NCBI GenBank assembly: GCA_029861865.1
Contig: JAOTYL010000006.1
Coordinates: forward strand, 177,780-241,779
Direction: 5' to 3'
Source of the DNA: Myxococcales bacterium
GTDB taxonomy: Bacteria; Myxococcota_A; Polyangia; Polyangiales; Houyiibacteriaceae
Length of the DNA stretch: 64,000 nt
Part shown: piece after piece, positions 27,534 through 35,489 of the stretch
How the letters are laid out: every line of letters begins with the position of its first letter
Numbering within the stretch: position 1 is the first letter of the stretch
Notes under the pieces: model-generated
Databases searched by the model: none
The model's input: the letters and a program-made list of their open reading frames with translations, nothing else
Told to the model about the DNA's origin: nothing
Program-made: the position numbers and the translations under genes

Positions 27534-29198
27534 ATGGCTGACCAACTTGCACTAGACGACGTTTATCATTGGGAAAAAACCACTCCCGATCGCCTTTGGA
27601 TGACACAGCCCGTCGGGGGCGGGGAGGTCGTGACCTACACCTGGGCACAAGCGATGGACCAGGCGAGGCGCATGGCCGCTCACCTGAAGTCACTCGGTCT
27701 CGAACCCGGCAGCAGGATCGGGATGATCTCGAAGAACTGCGCGCACTTCATGATTGCGGATATCGCGATCTGGATGGCGGGACACGTCAGCGTCGCGCTC
27801 TACCCGACGCTCAACGCGGAAACGATCTCCTACATACTCGACCACAGCGAATCGAAGCTCCTTTTCGTCGGCAAGCTCGACGGCTGGGAGGAGATTCAAA
27901 AAGGCATTCCAGCGAACATGCCGTGCATCGCGTTTCCCCTCGCGCCGCCCACCAACTACGACAAATGGGACGAGATCACCGCACGCACTCAGCCGCTACA
28001 GGGCAATCCATCACGCAAGCCCGAAGAGCCCGCGATCATCGTGTACACCTCGGGCAGCACCGGTCGCCCTAAGGGTGTGATGCATAGCTTTGGCGCCATT
28101 GCCGATGCGATCGATGGTGGTCAGCAGGTTTTCGACAGCACCGCGGACGACCGGATGCTGTCCTATCTGCCGCTTGCTCACGTGTTCGAGCGCGCGATCG
28201 TCGAGATGGGTGGGTTTCGCTCGGGCATGCAGATCTTCTTCGCCGAATCGCTCGATACCTTCGTGGCCGACCTGAATCGCGCCCGACCTACGCTCTTCGT
28301 TTCCGTTCCCCGTCTCTGGCTCAAGTTCCAGCACGGCGTATACCAAAAGCTTCCACCCGAGAAGCTCAAGAAGCTGCTGCGGATTCCCCTCTTGAATCGG
28401 ATCGTCAAGAAGAAAGTCCTCTCCCAACTCGGTCTCGACAAAGTGCGGCTCGCGGCCAGCGGCTCTGCGCCGATTCCTCCGGATCTCATCCAGTGGTATC
28501 GCGACCTCGGGCTCGAGCTCCTAGAAGGGTACGGCATGAGTGAGGACTTCGCGTACTCTCATGCGACGTTCCCCGGGCAAGGGCGGGCTGGTTACGTGGG
28601 TAGCCCGATGCCGGGTGTGGAGGTCAAGATCAGCGACGAAGGGGAAATCCTCATCAAGTCGCCGGGGAACATGATGTGTTACTACAAGCAACCCGAGCTC
28701 ACGGCGGAGTGCTACACCGAAGACGGGTTCTTCAAGACGGGAGATCGTGGCGAGCGGGATGAGCAGGGGCGTCTCAAGATTACCGGTCGAGTGAAAGAGC
28801 TCTTCAAGACCAGCAAAGGCAAGTATGTCGCTCCCGCGCCGATCGAGAACCTGCTCAACAATCATGCCAGAATCGAGCTCTGCTGTGTGAGCGGTTCGGG
28901 GCATCCGCAGCCTTACGCCCTCGTCCTTCCTGCGGAAGATCTTCGACCCAAGCTCAGCGAGAGTGCCGTCAGGGAGGCCTTCGAAGCGGAGCTGTCGTCC
29001 CTGCTCGACGAGGTGAACAAAGAGGTCGAGGCGTTCGAGCGACTCCAGTTCCTGGCGGTCGTCAAAGACCCTTGGCTGATCGAAAACGGCTTCCTCACCC
29101 CGACGATGAAGATCAAGCGGACCACGATCGAGGATACCTATAGCCCGAAAACCGAGGTCTGGTACGCTGCAGGGCGGCGCGTTGTCTGGGAGGGCTAA
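27534..29198 (+). CDS. long-chain acyl-CoA synthetase, AMP-forming
   Basis: A second ligase of 554 residues with IIVYTSGSTGRPKGVMHSF, LEGYGMSEDFAYS, FKTGDRGERDEQGRLKITGR and a Lys-containing C-terminus (TPTMKIKRTTIEDTY). It resembles the other ligase across the tRNA gene only in the shared domain and is not a recent copy. The ATG at 27534 follows an ACGAGGAAG ribosome binding site. The stop TAA shares its last base with the start of the aldolase gene (TAATG), indicating coupling. Confidence 0.92.
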   Translation: MADQLALDDVYHWEKTTPDRLWMTQPVGGGEVVTYTWAQAMDQARRMAAHLKSLGLEPGSRIGMISKNCAHFMIADIAIWMAGHVSVALYPTLNAETISYILDHSESKLLFVGKLDGWEEIQKGIPANMPCIAFPLAPPTNYDKWDEITARTQPLQGNPSRKPEEPAIIVYTSGSTGRPKGVMHSFGAIADAIDGGQQVFDSTADDRMLSYLPLAHVFERAIVEMGGFRSGMQIFFAESLDTFVADLNRARPTLFVSVPRLWLKFQHGVYQKLPPEKLKKLLRIPLLNRIVKKKVLSQLGLDKVRLAASGSAPIPPDLIQWYRDLGLELLEGYGMSEDFAYSHATFPGQGRAGYVGSPMPGVEVKISDEGEILIKSPGNMMCYYKQPELTAECYTEDGFFKTGDRGERDEQGRLKITGRVKELFKTSKGKYVAPAPIENLLNNHARIELCCVSGSGHPQPYALVLPAEDLRPKLSESAVREAFEAELSSLLDEVNKEVEAFERLQFLAVVKDPWLIENGFLTPTMKIKRTTIEDTYSPKTEVWYAAGRRVVWEG

Positions 29199-30109
29199 TG
29201 ACTGAAAAAGTAGAAAAAATTCTCGCCAATTATGCTGGGGAAAACCCCGGCGTCGTCGGAAACCTCAGGAGGCTTCTTCATCACGGGCGACTCGCCGGAA
29301 CCGGCAAGCTGGTGATCCTACCTGTCGATCAGGGTTTCGAGCATGGCCCGGCTCGGTCGTTCGCGCCGAATCCACCAGGGTATGACCCTGGCTATCATCC
29401 CAAGCTCGCCGTCGATTCGGGTTGCAGTGGCTACGCTGCGCCTCTCGGCTTCGTCGAGGCGATCGCCAACGAATACGCAGGCCGGATTCCGCTGATCTTA
29501 AAGGTCAACAACAGCGACTCGCTCGGCGGGCCGGACGCCCCTTGTTCGGCGTTGACGTCCGCCGTCGACGACGCACTTCGTCTCGGATGCGCGGCGATCG
29601 GATACACGATTTATCCGGGCAGCGGCCTTCGCAATCAGATGTACCAAGACCTTCGAGACCTCATCAACGAGGCTCGCGCGGTCGGTCTTCCGACCATCGT
29701 TTGGTCCTACGCCCGTGGCAATATGAGCAAAGACGGTGAGACCGCGATCGACGTCATCGCATACGCTGCGCAGATCGCCTGCCAGCTCGGTGCCCACGTC
29801 GTGAAGGTGAAGCCGCCGACCGAGCTCGTCTTCCAAGACGCGGCCAAAAAGCACTACGAGAACATTCCGATCGGCACGCTAGCCGAGCGCATCCAGCATG
29901 TGGTGCAGGCTGCCTTCGATGGGCGGCGCATCGTCATCTTCTCGGGTGGCGCCGCCAAGGGGACCGAGGACGTTCTTGAAGAGGTCAAGCAGATCGCCAA
30001 AGGTGGCGGCTACGGTTCGATCGTCGGTCGAAACGCGTTCCAGCGCACCCATGCCGATGCGGTGAAGCTGCTCCGAGACATCATGGACATATACGCCGCG
30101 CAGGCCTAG
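29198..30109 (+). CDS. fbaB: class I fructose-bisphosphate aldolase (FbaB/DhnA type)
   Basis: Schiff-base aldolase of 303 residues for glycolysis and gluconeogenesis. VDQGFEHGPARSFAPNPPGYDP is the hallmark of the archaeal-type/FbaB class I enzymes. The Schiff-base Lys lies in HVVKVKPPTE (Lys203 or Lys205). The phosphate-binding GGAAKG and IVGRNAFQR follow. It is coupled to the acyl-CoA synthetase upstream by a 1-base overlap and followed after 12 bp by the kinase-fold gene. Confidence 0.94.
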   Translation: MTEKVEKILANYAGENPGVVGNLRRLLHHGRLAGTGKLVILPVDQGFEHGPARSFAPNPPGYDPGYHPKLAVDSGCSGYAAPLGFVEAIANEYAGRIPLILKVNNSDSLGGPDAPCSALTSAVDDALRLGCAAIGYTIYPGSGLRNQMYQDLRDLINEARAVGLPTIVWSYARGNMSKDGETAIDVIAYAAQIACQLGAHVVKVKPPTELVFQDAAKKHYENIPIGTLAERIQHVVQAAFDGRRIVIFSGGAAKGTEDVLEEVKQIAKGGGYGSIVGRNAFQRTHADAVKLLRDIMDIYAAQA

Positions 30110-30121
30110 TGAGCGGCGTGC

Positions 30122-31165
30122 GTGACTGAGCGCCCTGTTCCGCGGATCGTGACCGCAGCCTGGGATGCCTACGGGGACCGCCGTGAGGTAGTCGAGATCC
30201 GTGAGCTGAGTGCCAACGTCTCGACCAACTCCGTATATCTACTGCTACTGGACGATAGCCATGCGGTGGTGGCGAAACGATCGAGCTACGGGTCCTATGT
30301 CCACTTTCGCCAAGATCACATTCGCATCGCCGAGTGGATTCACCGCCTGCGCGGAACACGTTACGCGAGCTTCCTGGCGGAAGTTCTCAGCAAGAACGAT
30401 GAGGTGTTTACCTATCGCGAGCAGGACGAATGGGTCGTCTTTTACGGCCAGCAGCCCTTCTACGACTTTTTGCCCAGTGTCTTGACCGATGCGCAGATCG
30501 AGTCTTTCGGGGAAGAGATGGGTCTCTTTCATCGGTCCTGTCTAGAGATCTCGGACCGTGTGCGACCCACCTGGCAGTCGCTTGGAGCCGATGTCGCGAG
30601 CCTTCACGATGCGATTGGAAGCTCACATTGGCGACGCGAGCGTAGCTTTAGCGATATGGCGACCGGATTCGTACGCGCTCACTGCGATGCGTTCTTGGGT
30701 AATGCGGATGCTCTCGGATACCACGAGTGGACCAAAATTCCGGTTCTGATCGACTGGAACCTCGGTAACTTCTCGGTGGGCATGGACGGTGATGGCTTCA
30801 AGTTCTTTTCTCGCTGGGACTATGACTGGTTCCGCATCGAGCCACGCATGCTCGACTTCTATTTCTGTGCGCGGGTCGTCCGCGCGGAGGGCGACAAAGA
30901 CGTTTTCAGTTACACAGTCGATCCACTGTTCGAGCCACGCTTCGGGAAGTTCCTCCGCGCCTATCACCAAGCGCACCGACTCACCAAGGACGAGCTGCTC
31001 TTTTTGAAAGAGGCCTACCGCTTCTTCGTTCTCAACTACGTGCTCAGAGTCGGAGAGCACTTCTTTCAGCCCGACATCTGCCAACGACTGCAACACGAAG
31101 CGGTCGAGGAGTATCTCCCGAACTTGGAGCTCGTCGACTTTGAACCGCTGCTGGAAGTCCTGTAG
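30122..31165 (+). CDS. aminoglycoside-phosphotransferase/choline-kinase-fold protein
   Basis: A 347-residue protein that looks like the APH-type kinase fold. AVVAKRSSYGSYVHF supplies a candidate ATP-binding Lys, and the catalytic loop appears as PVLIDWNLGNFSV, with the metal-binding Asp in SRWDYDWFRIEPRMLDF. The usual HxD is replaced by LID, so the catalytic His is absent and activity is uncertain. It starts with GTG and follows the aldolase by 12 bp. A small-molecule kinase is the likeliest function; substrate unknown. Confidence 0.65.
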   Translation: MTERPVPRIVTAAWDAYGDRREVVEIRELSANVSTNSVYLLLLDDSHAVVAKRSSYGSYVHFRQDHIRIAEWIHRLRGTRYASFLAEVLSKNDEVFTYREQDEWVVFYGQQPFYDFLPSVLTDAQIESFGEEMGLFHRSCLEISDRVRPTWQSLGADVASLHDAIGSSHWRRERSFSDMATGFVRAHCDAFLGNADALGYHEWTKIPVLIDWNLGNFSVGMDGDGFKFFSRWDYDWFRIEPRMLDFYFCARVVRAEGDKDVFSYTVDPLFEPRFGKFLRAYHQAHRLTKDELLFLKEAYRFFVLNYVLRVGEHFFQPDICQRLQHEAVEEYLPNLELVDFEPLLEVL

Positions 31166-31288
31166 GGGCGCGGGATCAACCCCCCCTGACGTCACGTCCT
31201 GCCAGGACCTCGGCTCCGCCTCGATCGATTACACCGAATGCCCCACCGGCCCCACTCGCCCCGGCCGACTGAGGGGGACGCGCTCCGT

Positions 31289-32134
31289 CTATGTCGCGAT
31301 CGACTCGCAGATGTACGTCGGGATGATCCCGGAGCTTCGGATCATGAGATCGGCCTGCTCTGGCAGCGTGTTCCCGGAGAGCACCAGGACGGTGTCGAAC
31401 CCGTATGTGTTTGCGCCGATGATGTCGGTTCGGAGCGTATCGCCCACGAAGAGCACGTCTCGCTTCGTAACATTTGGCAGCTGCTCGGTGGCCCGCGCGA
31501 GGGCGTACGCGAACATCATCGAGTCGGGCTTGCCGAAGCGTACGAAAGTCTTTTCGGTGATGTCCGAGAGCAAGGCGCCCAGGCTTCCGACCGCGATCGC
31601 GATTTCGTTGCCGTGCATCGGATAGGTGATGTCGGCATTGGCCACGATGACCGGGACGTTCACGTGCCGAATCAAGTTGAGAGTGGCGTTCACGTCTTTG
31701 AACCAATCGAACCCTTCGTCGTCGAGCAACACGATCGCGACCAGATTACTGGTGCCGTCGCAGTCGGCGATGGGCACCGGGATCTTACCGGCGATCTCGA
31801 TGTAGTGCGCAGACTCGGGTTTTCCGAGATAGGCCACCTTTCCGTATGGGATCTGGTGCTCTAGATACTGCGCCGCCAAGAGCCCAGACGAGATGTATCT
31901 TTCAGGGGGAAGAAGCTCACCTCCCGCTTGCTCCGCATATCGTTCGGCCATGGCCTCCGGGGAGCGGGAGGAATCGTTGGTCACGACGAAAACCTCCTTA
32001 CCGTCGGCGATCATCGAGGTTACGACTTCGAGCGCCCCATCGATCAACCCGGACGCGCTCTTCAGCACCCCATAGGCGTCGAGGAAGATCACCGAGTAGC
32101 CCTTGGCCGTCTCTCGGAAAGAACGCATGTCCAT
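31289..32134 (-). CDS. HAD-IIA family phosphatase (NagD-like)
   Basis: Hydrolase of 281 residues. The nucleophile motif I is FLDAYGVL (Asp-x-Tyr-Gly-Val in place of the usual DxDGT), followed by the VVTNDSSRSP motif II, the C2-type cap, and DVLFVGDTLRTDIIGANTYGFDTVLVLSG, the motif III/IV region typical of NagD/PGP/4-nitrophenylphosphatase enzymes. The second Asp of motif I is missing, which occurs in some family members. The substrate is unknown. It converges on the kinase-fold gene across 123 bp that include a 13-bp palindrome (GTCCTGCCAGGAC). Confidence 0.82.
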   Translation of the reverse strand: MDMRSFRETAKGYSVIFLDAYGVLKSASGLIDGALEVVTSMIADGKEVFVVTNDSSRSPEAMAERYAEQAGGELLPPERYISSGLLAAQYLEHQIPYGKVAYLGKPESAHYIEIAGKIPVPIADCDGTSNLVAIVLLDDEGFDWFKDVNATLNLIRHVNVPVIVANADITYPMHGNEIAIAVGSLGALLSDITEKTFVRFGKPDSMMFAYALARATEQLPNVTKRDVLFVGDTLRTDIIGANTYGFDTVLVLSGNTLPEQADLMIRSSGIIPTYICESIAT

Positions 32135-32165
32135 GAGCGGGACATATGCGTTCCACGCGAATCGG

Positions 32166-33329
32166 TCAATTCTCGTCGGTTCTCGTTGTATCGGGCTGGG
32201 GAGGTACAGGCACTCGCTTGCTGGTTCTGAGAGCCCCGATCAGCACGGCGCCGACGATGAGGATGAAGATGCCGATCGCTACCAAGACCCAGATCAGGCG
32301 CTCGAAGAAGTGGTCGATCAGGCTTCGACCCGTGGCTTCGACTCGCCCGAGGGCTTCGTCGACCTCGGCATCGACCGAATCGAGCACCGCAACTCGCTCG
32401 CCCTCCAGCGCTTCGAGGACCAGTGCGCGCTCCTCCCCTACAGCCGCAAAGACTGCTTCCCGCTCGGCGGTAATACCTTCGAGTATTCGCGTGGTCTGTC
32501 TCCCGAGTTTCGTTTCGAAATCATCGAGGAACGACGTGACGCCGTCGACCGCCTCGACGACTGCCTCCGATGGATCGGCCACGTACTCCTCGAACAGGGC
32601 GTTGACGAGGTAGTCTGCCTGCCACCGCGCCTCCGTGGGTAGTTGGACCGAAAGAATGGCGATGCGGTCATTGAGGTCCCGCACAATTTCCTCCATGCTG
32701 CCCACGGCTTGTAGCCCGCCCTTCGCTTGTGATCCTACCAATCCGGCAAGATCGGCCTGTGCGGTCGGGCGCACGTGGAACCGACCCTCGATCGGATGGC
32801 CGGCGACCCACGCCGCGACTCGCTCGCTTATCTGTTCGAACTCCGCTGCCGATATGGTCTTGGCTGCAAGCTCCTCGGCTTCCTGATTGAGCTCGACCGC
32901 CGTAGCAACCACACATGGATGGCCCTCGCCGAACGCGCCTTTGCCATCGCCTTCGACGAAGTACGCTTCTTGCTGCCCCGCCAAAGCCCAAAGCTCGATC
33001 AAACCGGCGAGCGGGTCCTGATTGAAGGCCGCCGTTCTCGCTTGTGGTGAGGCGGACATGCGCCACAAGAGCGCAAGGCGACGCGTCTCGGGGTCGTCGG
33101 TGGTCTGAAGGATCTCGTCTGCGCACCTCGCAACCAGCTGGCTGAAGCGCGATGCGAACTCGTAATCGATGGCGCGGAGGCCCGTGACCGTGATCTCATC
33201 CTTGGTGAGCCTCGCCATGAGCTCGGGCTTCTGTGGTGCGCCTCCACAGCCAACCCAAATGAGCGCCAACATCGAGATCGCTTTGAATGTGCTGCTGCGT
33301 GGCAAGCGGCCTCCTCGTAGAGACGCCAT
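32166..33329 (-). CDS. hypothetical lipoprotein with coiled coil and C-terminal transmembrane helix
   Basis: I do not recognise a family. The 387-residue protein opens with a lipoprotein-like signal (ALIWVGCGG). It has a helical body, a heptad-like region rich in Glu and Val (EREAVFAAVGEERALVLEALEG and on), and a hydrophobic helix LIWVLVAIGIFILIVGAVL near the end, followed by a basic then polar tail. An anchored periplasmic scaffold is possible. The ATG at 33329 begins 7 nt after the stop of the TIMP-like gene; the frame is open to 33362 but would overlap it. Confidence 0.65.
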   Translation of the reverse strand: MASLRGGRLPRSSTFKAISMLALIWVGCGGAPQKPELMARLTKDEITVTGLRAIDYEFASRFSQLVARCADEILQTTDDPETRRLALLWRMSASPQARTAAFNQDPLAGLIELWALAGQQEAYFVEGDGKGAFGEGHPCVVATAVELNQEAEELAAKTISAAEFEQISERVAAWVAGHPIEGRFHVRPTAQADLAGLVGSQAKGGLQAVGSMEEIVRDLNDRIAILSVQLPTEARWQADYLVNALFEEYVADPSEAVVEAVDGVTSFLDDFETKLGRQTTRILEGITAEREAVFAAVGEERALVLEALEGERVAVLDSVDAEVDEALGRVEATGRSLIDHFFERLIWVLVAIGIFILIVGAVLIGALRTSKRVPVPPQPDTTRTDEN

Positions 33330-33336
33330 GACTGGG

Positions 33337-33885
33337 TTACGACCGTCGACCGACGAGGGCAAGGCCTGCGATCAGCAAGGCGAAGAGCCCGAGGGATGTG
33401 CCTTCGTGAGGCCCGGCTGACACGTTGCACCTGTCCTTCGAGCTTGCGCTCTTCTTGGCTGTGTCGCCGAATGTCTTGGAGGGTTTGCCGAGATGCTCGA
33501 GGTCGGCCTTGGCCTGGTCGATCGGCTTGGTGAGGCTGCACAAGCTGACGCGGAGCGGCTCTTCTGCCGTGTCTCGGTATGCGTACACCAGGTGGGTGGA
33601 GCCCTCGGCAAAGGGGTAGCCGCAGGCGGCGCTGTTCGAAGCGGTGATGACCGCCACCTCTTCGCTATCGATGCCTTTCCATGCCCGCTTCACGGTCAGG
33701 ATCACCTCGAGACCGCGGAACTGCGTTGCCGTATTCGGCGCGATCGTGGCGACCGTTCCTTCGAAGATCGCTTGCGACTGGGCTGTCCCGTCTTCGAGGC
33801 TTTGCTGCATGCAACTGCAGGCCCGGGCCTCGCCGATTGGCAGAAAGGTAGCGACACCCAAAACGAGCAAAGTCAGCCAGCGCAT
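33337..33885 (-). CDS. secreted TIMP/NTR-like protein with MYXO-CTERM-like tail
   Basis: A 182-residue exported protein (signal peptide to EARA-CSCM). The Cys-rich start (ACSCMQQSLED), the IFEGTVATIAP strand and the VKRAWKG and YAYRDTAEEPL segments recall the tissue-inhibitor-of-metalloprotease/netrin-like domain. The C-terminus (CNVSAGPHEGTSLGLFALLI then an Arg pair) carries a Cys, a hydrophobic helix and a basic end, as in MYXO-CTERM anchors. It is a second, shorter candidate anchored protein in the window. It lies upstream of the lipoprotein gene and is probably co-transcribed with it. Confidence 0.7.
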   Translation of the reverse strand: MRWLTLLVLGVATFLPIGEARACSCMQQSLEDGTAQSQAIFEGTVATIAPNTATQFRGLEVILTVKRAWKGIDSEEVAVITASNSAACGYPFAEGSTHLVYAYRDTAEEPLRVSLCSLTKPIDQAKADLEHLGKPSKTFGDTAKKSASSKDRCNVSAGPHEGTSLGLFALLIAGLALVGRRS

Positions 33886-33925
33886 TGGCCTGTTGTAGCA
33901 CGCGCAATCAGTCGCCCAAGGCTCT

Positions 33926-33954
33926 TTGACACTGCTGGGACTGGCGGCTACACC
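33926..33954 (+). promoter_or_regulatory. putative sigma-70-type promoter for tRNA-Ser(GCU)
   Basis: A perfect -35 TTGACA (33926-33931) is followed after 17 bp by TACACC (33949-33954) as a weak -10. It lies about 50 bases upstream of the tRNA and no other gene separates them. Confidence 0.35.
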
Positions 33955-34006
33955 AGCCGCTCGCTTGAGGGTAGGCCTCGGCCTGGTATTGAAAGCTTGG
34001 GATTTT

Positions 34007-34099
34007 GGAGAGGTGGCCGAGTGGTCGAAGGCAGCCGCTTGCTAAGCGGCCGTGCGGTGTAGAGCCGTACCGGGGGTTCGAATCCCTTCCTCTCCGCCA
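34007..34099 (+). tRNA. tRNA-Ser (anticodon GCU)
   Basis: Class II tRNA of 93 nt. The acceptor GGAGAGG pairs with CCTCTCC, followed by discriminator G and an encoded CCA. The anticodon loop TTGCTAA lies between GCCGC and GCGGC. A long variable arm is present. Confidence 0.96.
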
Positions 34100-34153
34100 C
34101 GGAGGTAGTGCTGCTTGACGCTTCGAAAGGGCCCGCTACCGTCTGCGCCCCGA

Positions 34154-34227
34154 GGACTCATAGCTCAATTGGATAGAGCACCGGCCTACGGAGCCGGGGG
34201 TTGGAGGTTCGAGTCCTCCTGAGTCCG
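34154..34227 (+). tRNA. tRNA-Arg (anticodon ACG)
   Basis: Class I tRNA. Acceptor GGACTCA/TGAGTCC with discriminator G, anticodon loop CTACGGA between CCGGC and GCCGG, GGTTCGAGTCC T-arm. The three bases after the discriminator are CCC, so CCA is not encoded. ACG reads CGU and, after A-to-I editing, CGC/CGA. The window also carries tadA, whose product makes that edit. Confidence 0.96.
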
Positions 34228-34229
34228 CC

Positions 34230-35063
34230 CTACTTTACGGGGTACACGTTGATGTAGGCCTCGTCGTCTTGGGCGGCGAGAACCGCGCCGGTGACGATCG
34301 AGCTAACGAAGACCCCCACGCCTGTATAGAACACACCGGGGTTGCGGATTTGGTTGCCGGTGACGAATGGGTCATATCGATAGTCGATCGAGGCGAACAT
34401 CATGACCATCCCGGCGACTGCACCCGAGACAAACACGGCCCAGCCCGCTTTTCGTAGCCGCCTCTTATCGACGTAGCGCCCCTCCACGATCGCGTCTTGG
34501 GTTAGGGCAACAGGCTGCCTGACGTCGACCGGTGCGCCCCCACGGAGCGACAGGGACATGCGGTGCGTCCCCGAGAGCAGGGTCGCCTGACACGGGGCTT
34601 CGCAGATCGGTTGGTAGGCTCTGGTGATGATCTCTCCGTAGTAGGGAGCCATGCCAAAGGAATAGCCGCCATAGCCCCATCCCGGGTAGCCCCATCCCGG
34701 GTAGCCCCATCCCGGGTAGCCCCACCCTCCGTAGCCCCAGCCCCAGCCGACGCCGTAGCTCACGCCGCTTATCGATGAGTAGGTGCCGCCTCTTTGAAGC
34801 TGAAACGCGATGCCGTTGGTGGGCGAGCGAAAGTCGAGACGAACGGGTTTGCCCTGGAGTAGCACCTGACCTGGACGTTGAAGAATCACGCCCTCCGACG
34901 GCACGGGCTTCGGAGCCTGCGGGGGCGGAGTCCGGGGCGGCGTGTCGATGACCACGACTCCGTCGTCGCGCATCGGTTGGCTCTGGCCGAGTGCCTGCCC
35001 AGCGCCAATCAGCGAAACTAGAAAGACAAGCGCAGCTGAACAACCGATGGTTCGCTTTGCCAT
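34230..35063 (-). CDS. hypothetical secreted protein with WGYPG repeats
   Basis: No family recognised. The 277-residue protein has a signal peptide (to GQALGQ), a Pro-rich stretch (residues 34-55), a strand-rich region, and a Trp/Gly/Tyr repeat (GWGYPGWGYPGWGYPGW) near residue 110 encoded by a 15-bp tandem repeat. Two hydrophobic helices follow (AGWAVFVSGAVAGMVMMF and GVFYTGVGVFVSSIVTGAVL), so it may be an envelope protein. The ATG at 35063 has an AGGGAG site 8 nt upstream; the upstream GTG at 35072 is less likely. Its stop is 2 bp from the 3' end of tRNA-Arg on the other strand. Confidence 0.7.
   Translation of the reverse strand: MAKRTIGCSAALVFLVSLIGAGQALGQSQPMRDDGVVVIDTPPRTPPPQAPKPVPSEGVILQRPGQVLLQGKPVRLDFRSPTNGIAFQLQRGGTYSSISGVSYGVGWGWGYGGWGYPGWGYPGWGYPGWGYGGYSFGMAPYYGEIITRAYQPICEAPCQATLLSGTHRMSLSLRGGAPVDVRQPVALTQDAIVEGRYVDKRRLRKAGWAVFVSGAVAGMVMMFASIDYRYDPFVTGNQIRNPGVFYTGVGVFVSSIVTGAVLAAQDDEAYINVYPVK
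34672..34746. repeat. 15-bp tandem repeat, five units
   Basis: Units TAGCCCCATCCCGGG (three exact copies, 34672-34716) followed by two degenerate copies, TAGCCCCACCCTCCG and TAGCCCCAGCCCCAG. In the gene they encode the GWGYP/GYGGW pentapeptide repeat. Confidence 0.9.
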
Positions 35064-35109
35064 ATGTGTCACTCCCTTGCTTGCCCGCTCACATCATAGC
35101 GCAAAAAAA

Positions 35110-35189
35110 GGCCCCGCCACACGCCGGACACCGCTACCGTTGCTCCCTTCCAGGCCTGGCGGGTTTCACGGGCCGACGTTGGCAGGACC
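35110..35189 (-). ncRNA. ffs: signal recognition particle RNA, small bacterial type
   Basis: On the minus strand a sequence of about 80 nt contains the conserved CCAGGCCTGGAAGGGAGCAA core with the GGAA tetraloop flanked by the asymmetric bulge. The 5' end GGTCCTGCCA pairs with the 3' end TGGCGGGGCC, which gives the closing helix. A run of seven T residues follows (35103-35109 on the plus strand as A). The RNA base-pairs with Ffh for co-translational targeting of membrane proteins. It begins 6 nt after the last base of tRNA-Ser(GGA). Confidence 0.9.
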
Positions 35190-35195
35190 ATAAGG

Positions 35196-35280
35196 CGGAG
35201 AGGAAGGGATTCGAACCCCCGGTACCTTTCGGTACACACGATTTCCAGTCGTGCACCTTCGACCACTCGGTCACCTCTCC
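35196..35280 (-). tRNA. tRNA-Ser (anticodon GGA)
   Basis: Class II tRNA of 85 nt without CCA. Acceptor GGAGAGG/CCTCTCC with discriminator G; anticodon loop CTGGAAA between CACGA and TCGTG. Bases after the discriminator read CCT, so CCA is not encoded. Confidence 0.95.
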
Positions 35281-35364
35281 AGGCGGAGTCCGCCTTCCTT
35301 TTCGCGTCAGTCACCGCGTTTGTGCGGAGACTTCTGCGGTCCTCAACTTGTAGGTCAAAGAACT

Positions 35365-35454
35365 TGGCGGAGAGCAAGGGATTCGAACCCTTGGTACCGT
35401 TGCCAGTACACTTGATTTCGAATCAAGCACCTTCGACCGCTCGGTCAGCTCTCC
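35365..35454 (-). tRNA. tRNA-Ser (anticodon CGA)
   Basis: Class II tRNA of 90 nt. Acceptor GGAGAGC/GCTCTCC, discriminator G and an encoded CCA; anticodon loop TTCGAAA between CTTGA and TCAAG. It lies 84 bp upstream of tRNA-Ser(GGA) on the same strand. Confidence 0.95.
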
Positions 35455-35461
35455 GCGGCGG

Positions 35462-35489
35462 AAGCTAGCAAAACGCTTTAGGGTGTCAA
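35462..35489 (-). promoter_or_regulatory. putative promoter for tRNA-Ser(CGA)-tRNA-Ser(GGA)-ffs
   Basis: On the minus strand TTGACA (35489-35484) and TAGCTT (35467-35462) are separated by 16 bp, a few bases before tRNA-Ser(CGA). It overlaps the last bases of tadA. The short distance to the mature tRNA means a very short leader. Confidence 0.35.

Noticed and set aside
31195..31207. Strong terminator between the kinase-fold and HAD genes
   Set aside because: GTCCTGCCAGGAC is a short palindrome without a T run; it may only be a weak hairpin.
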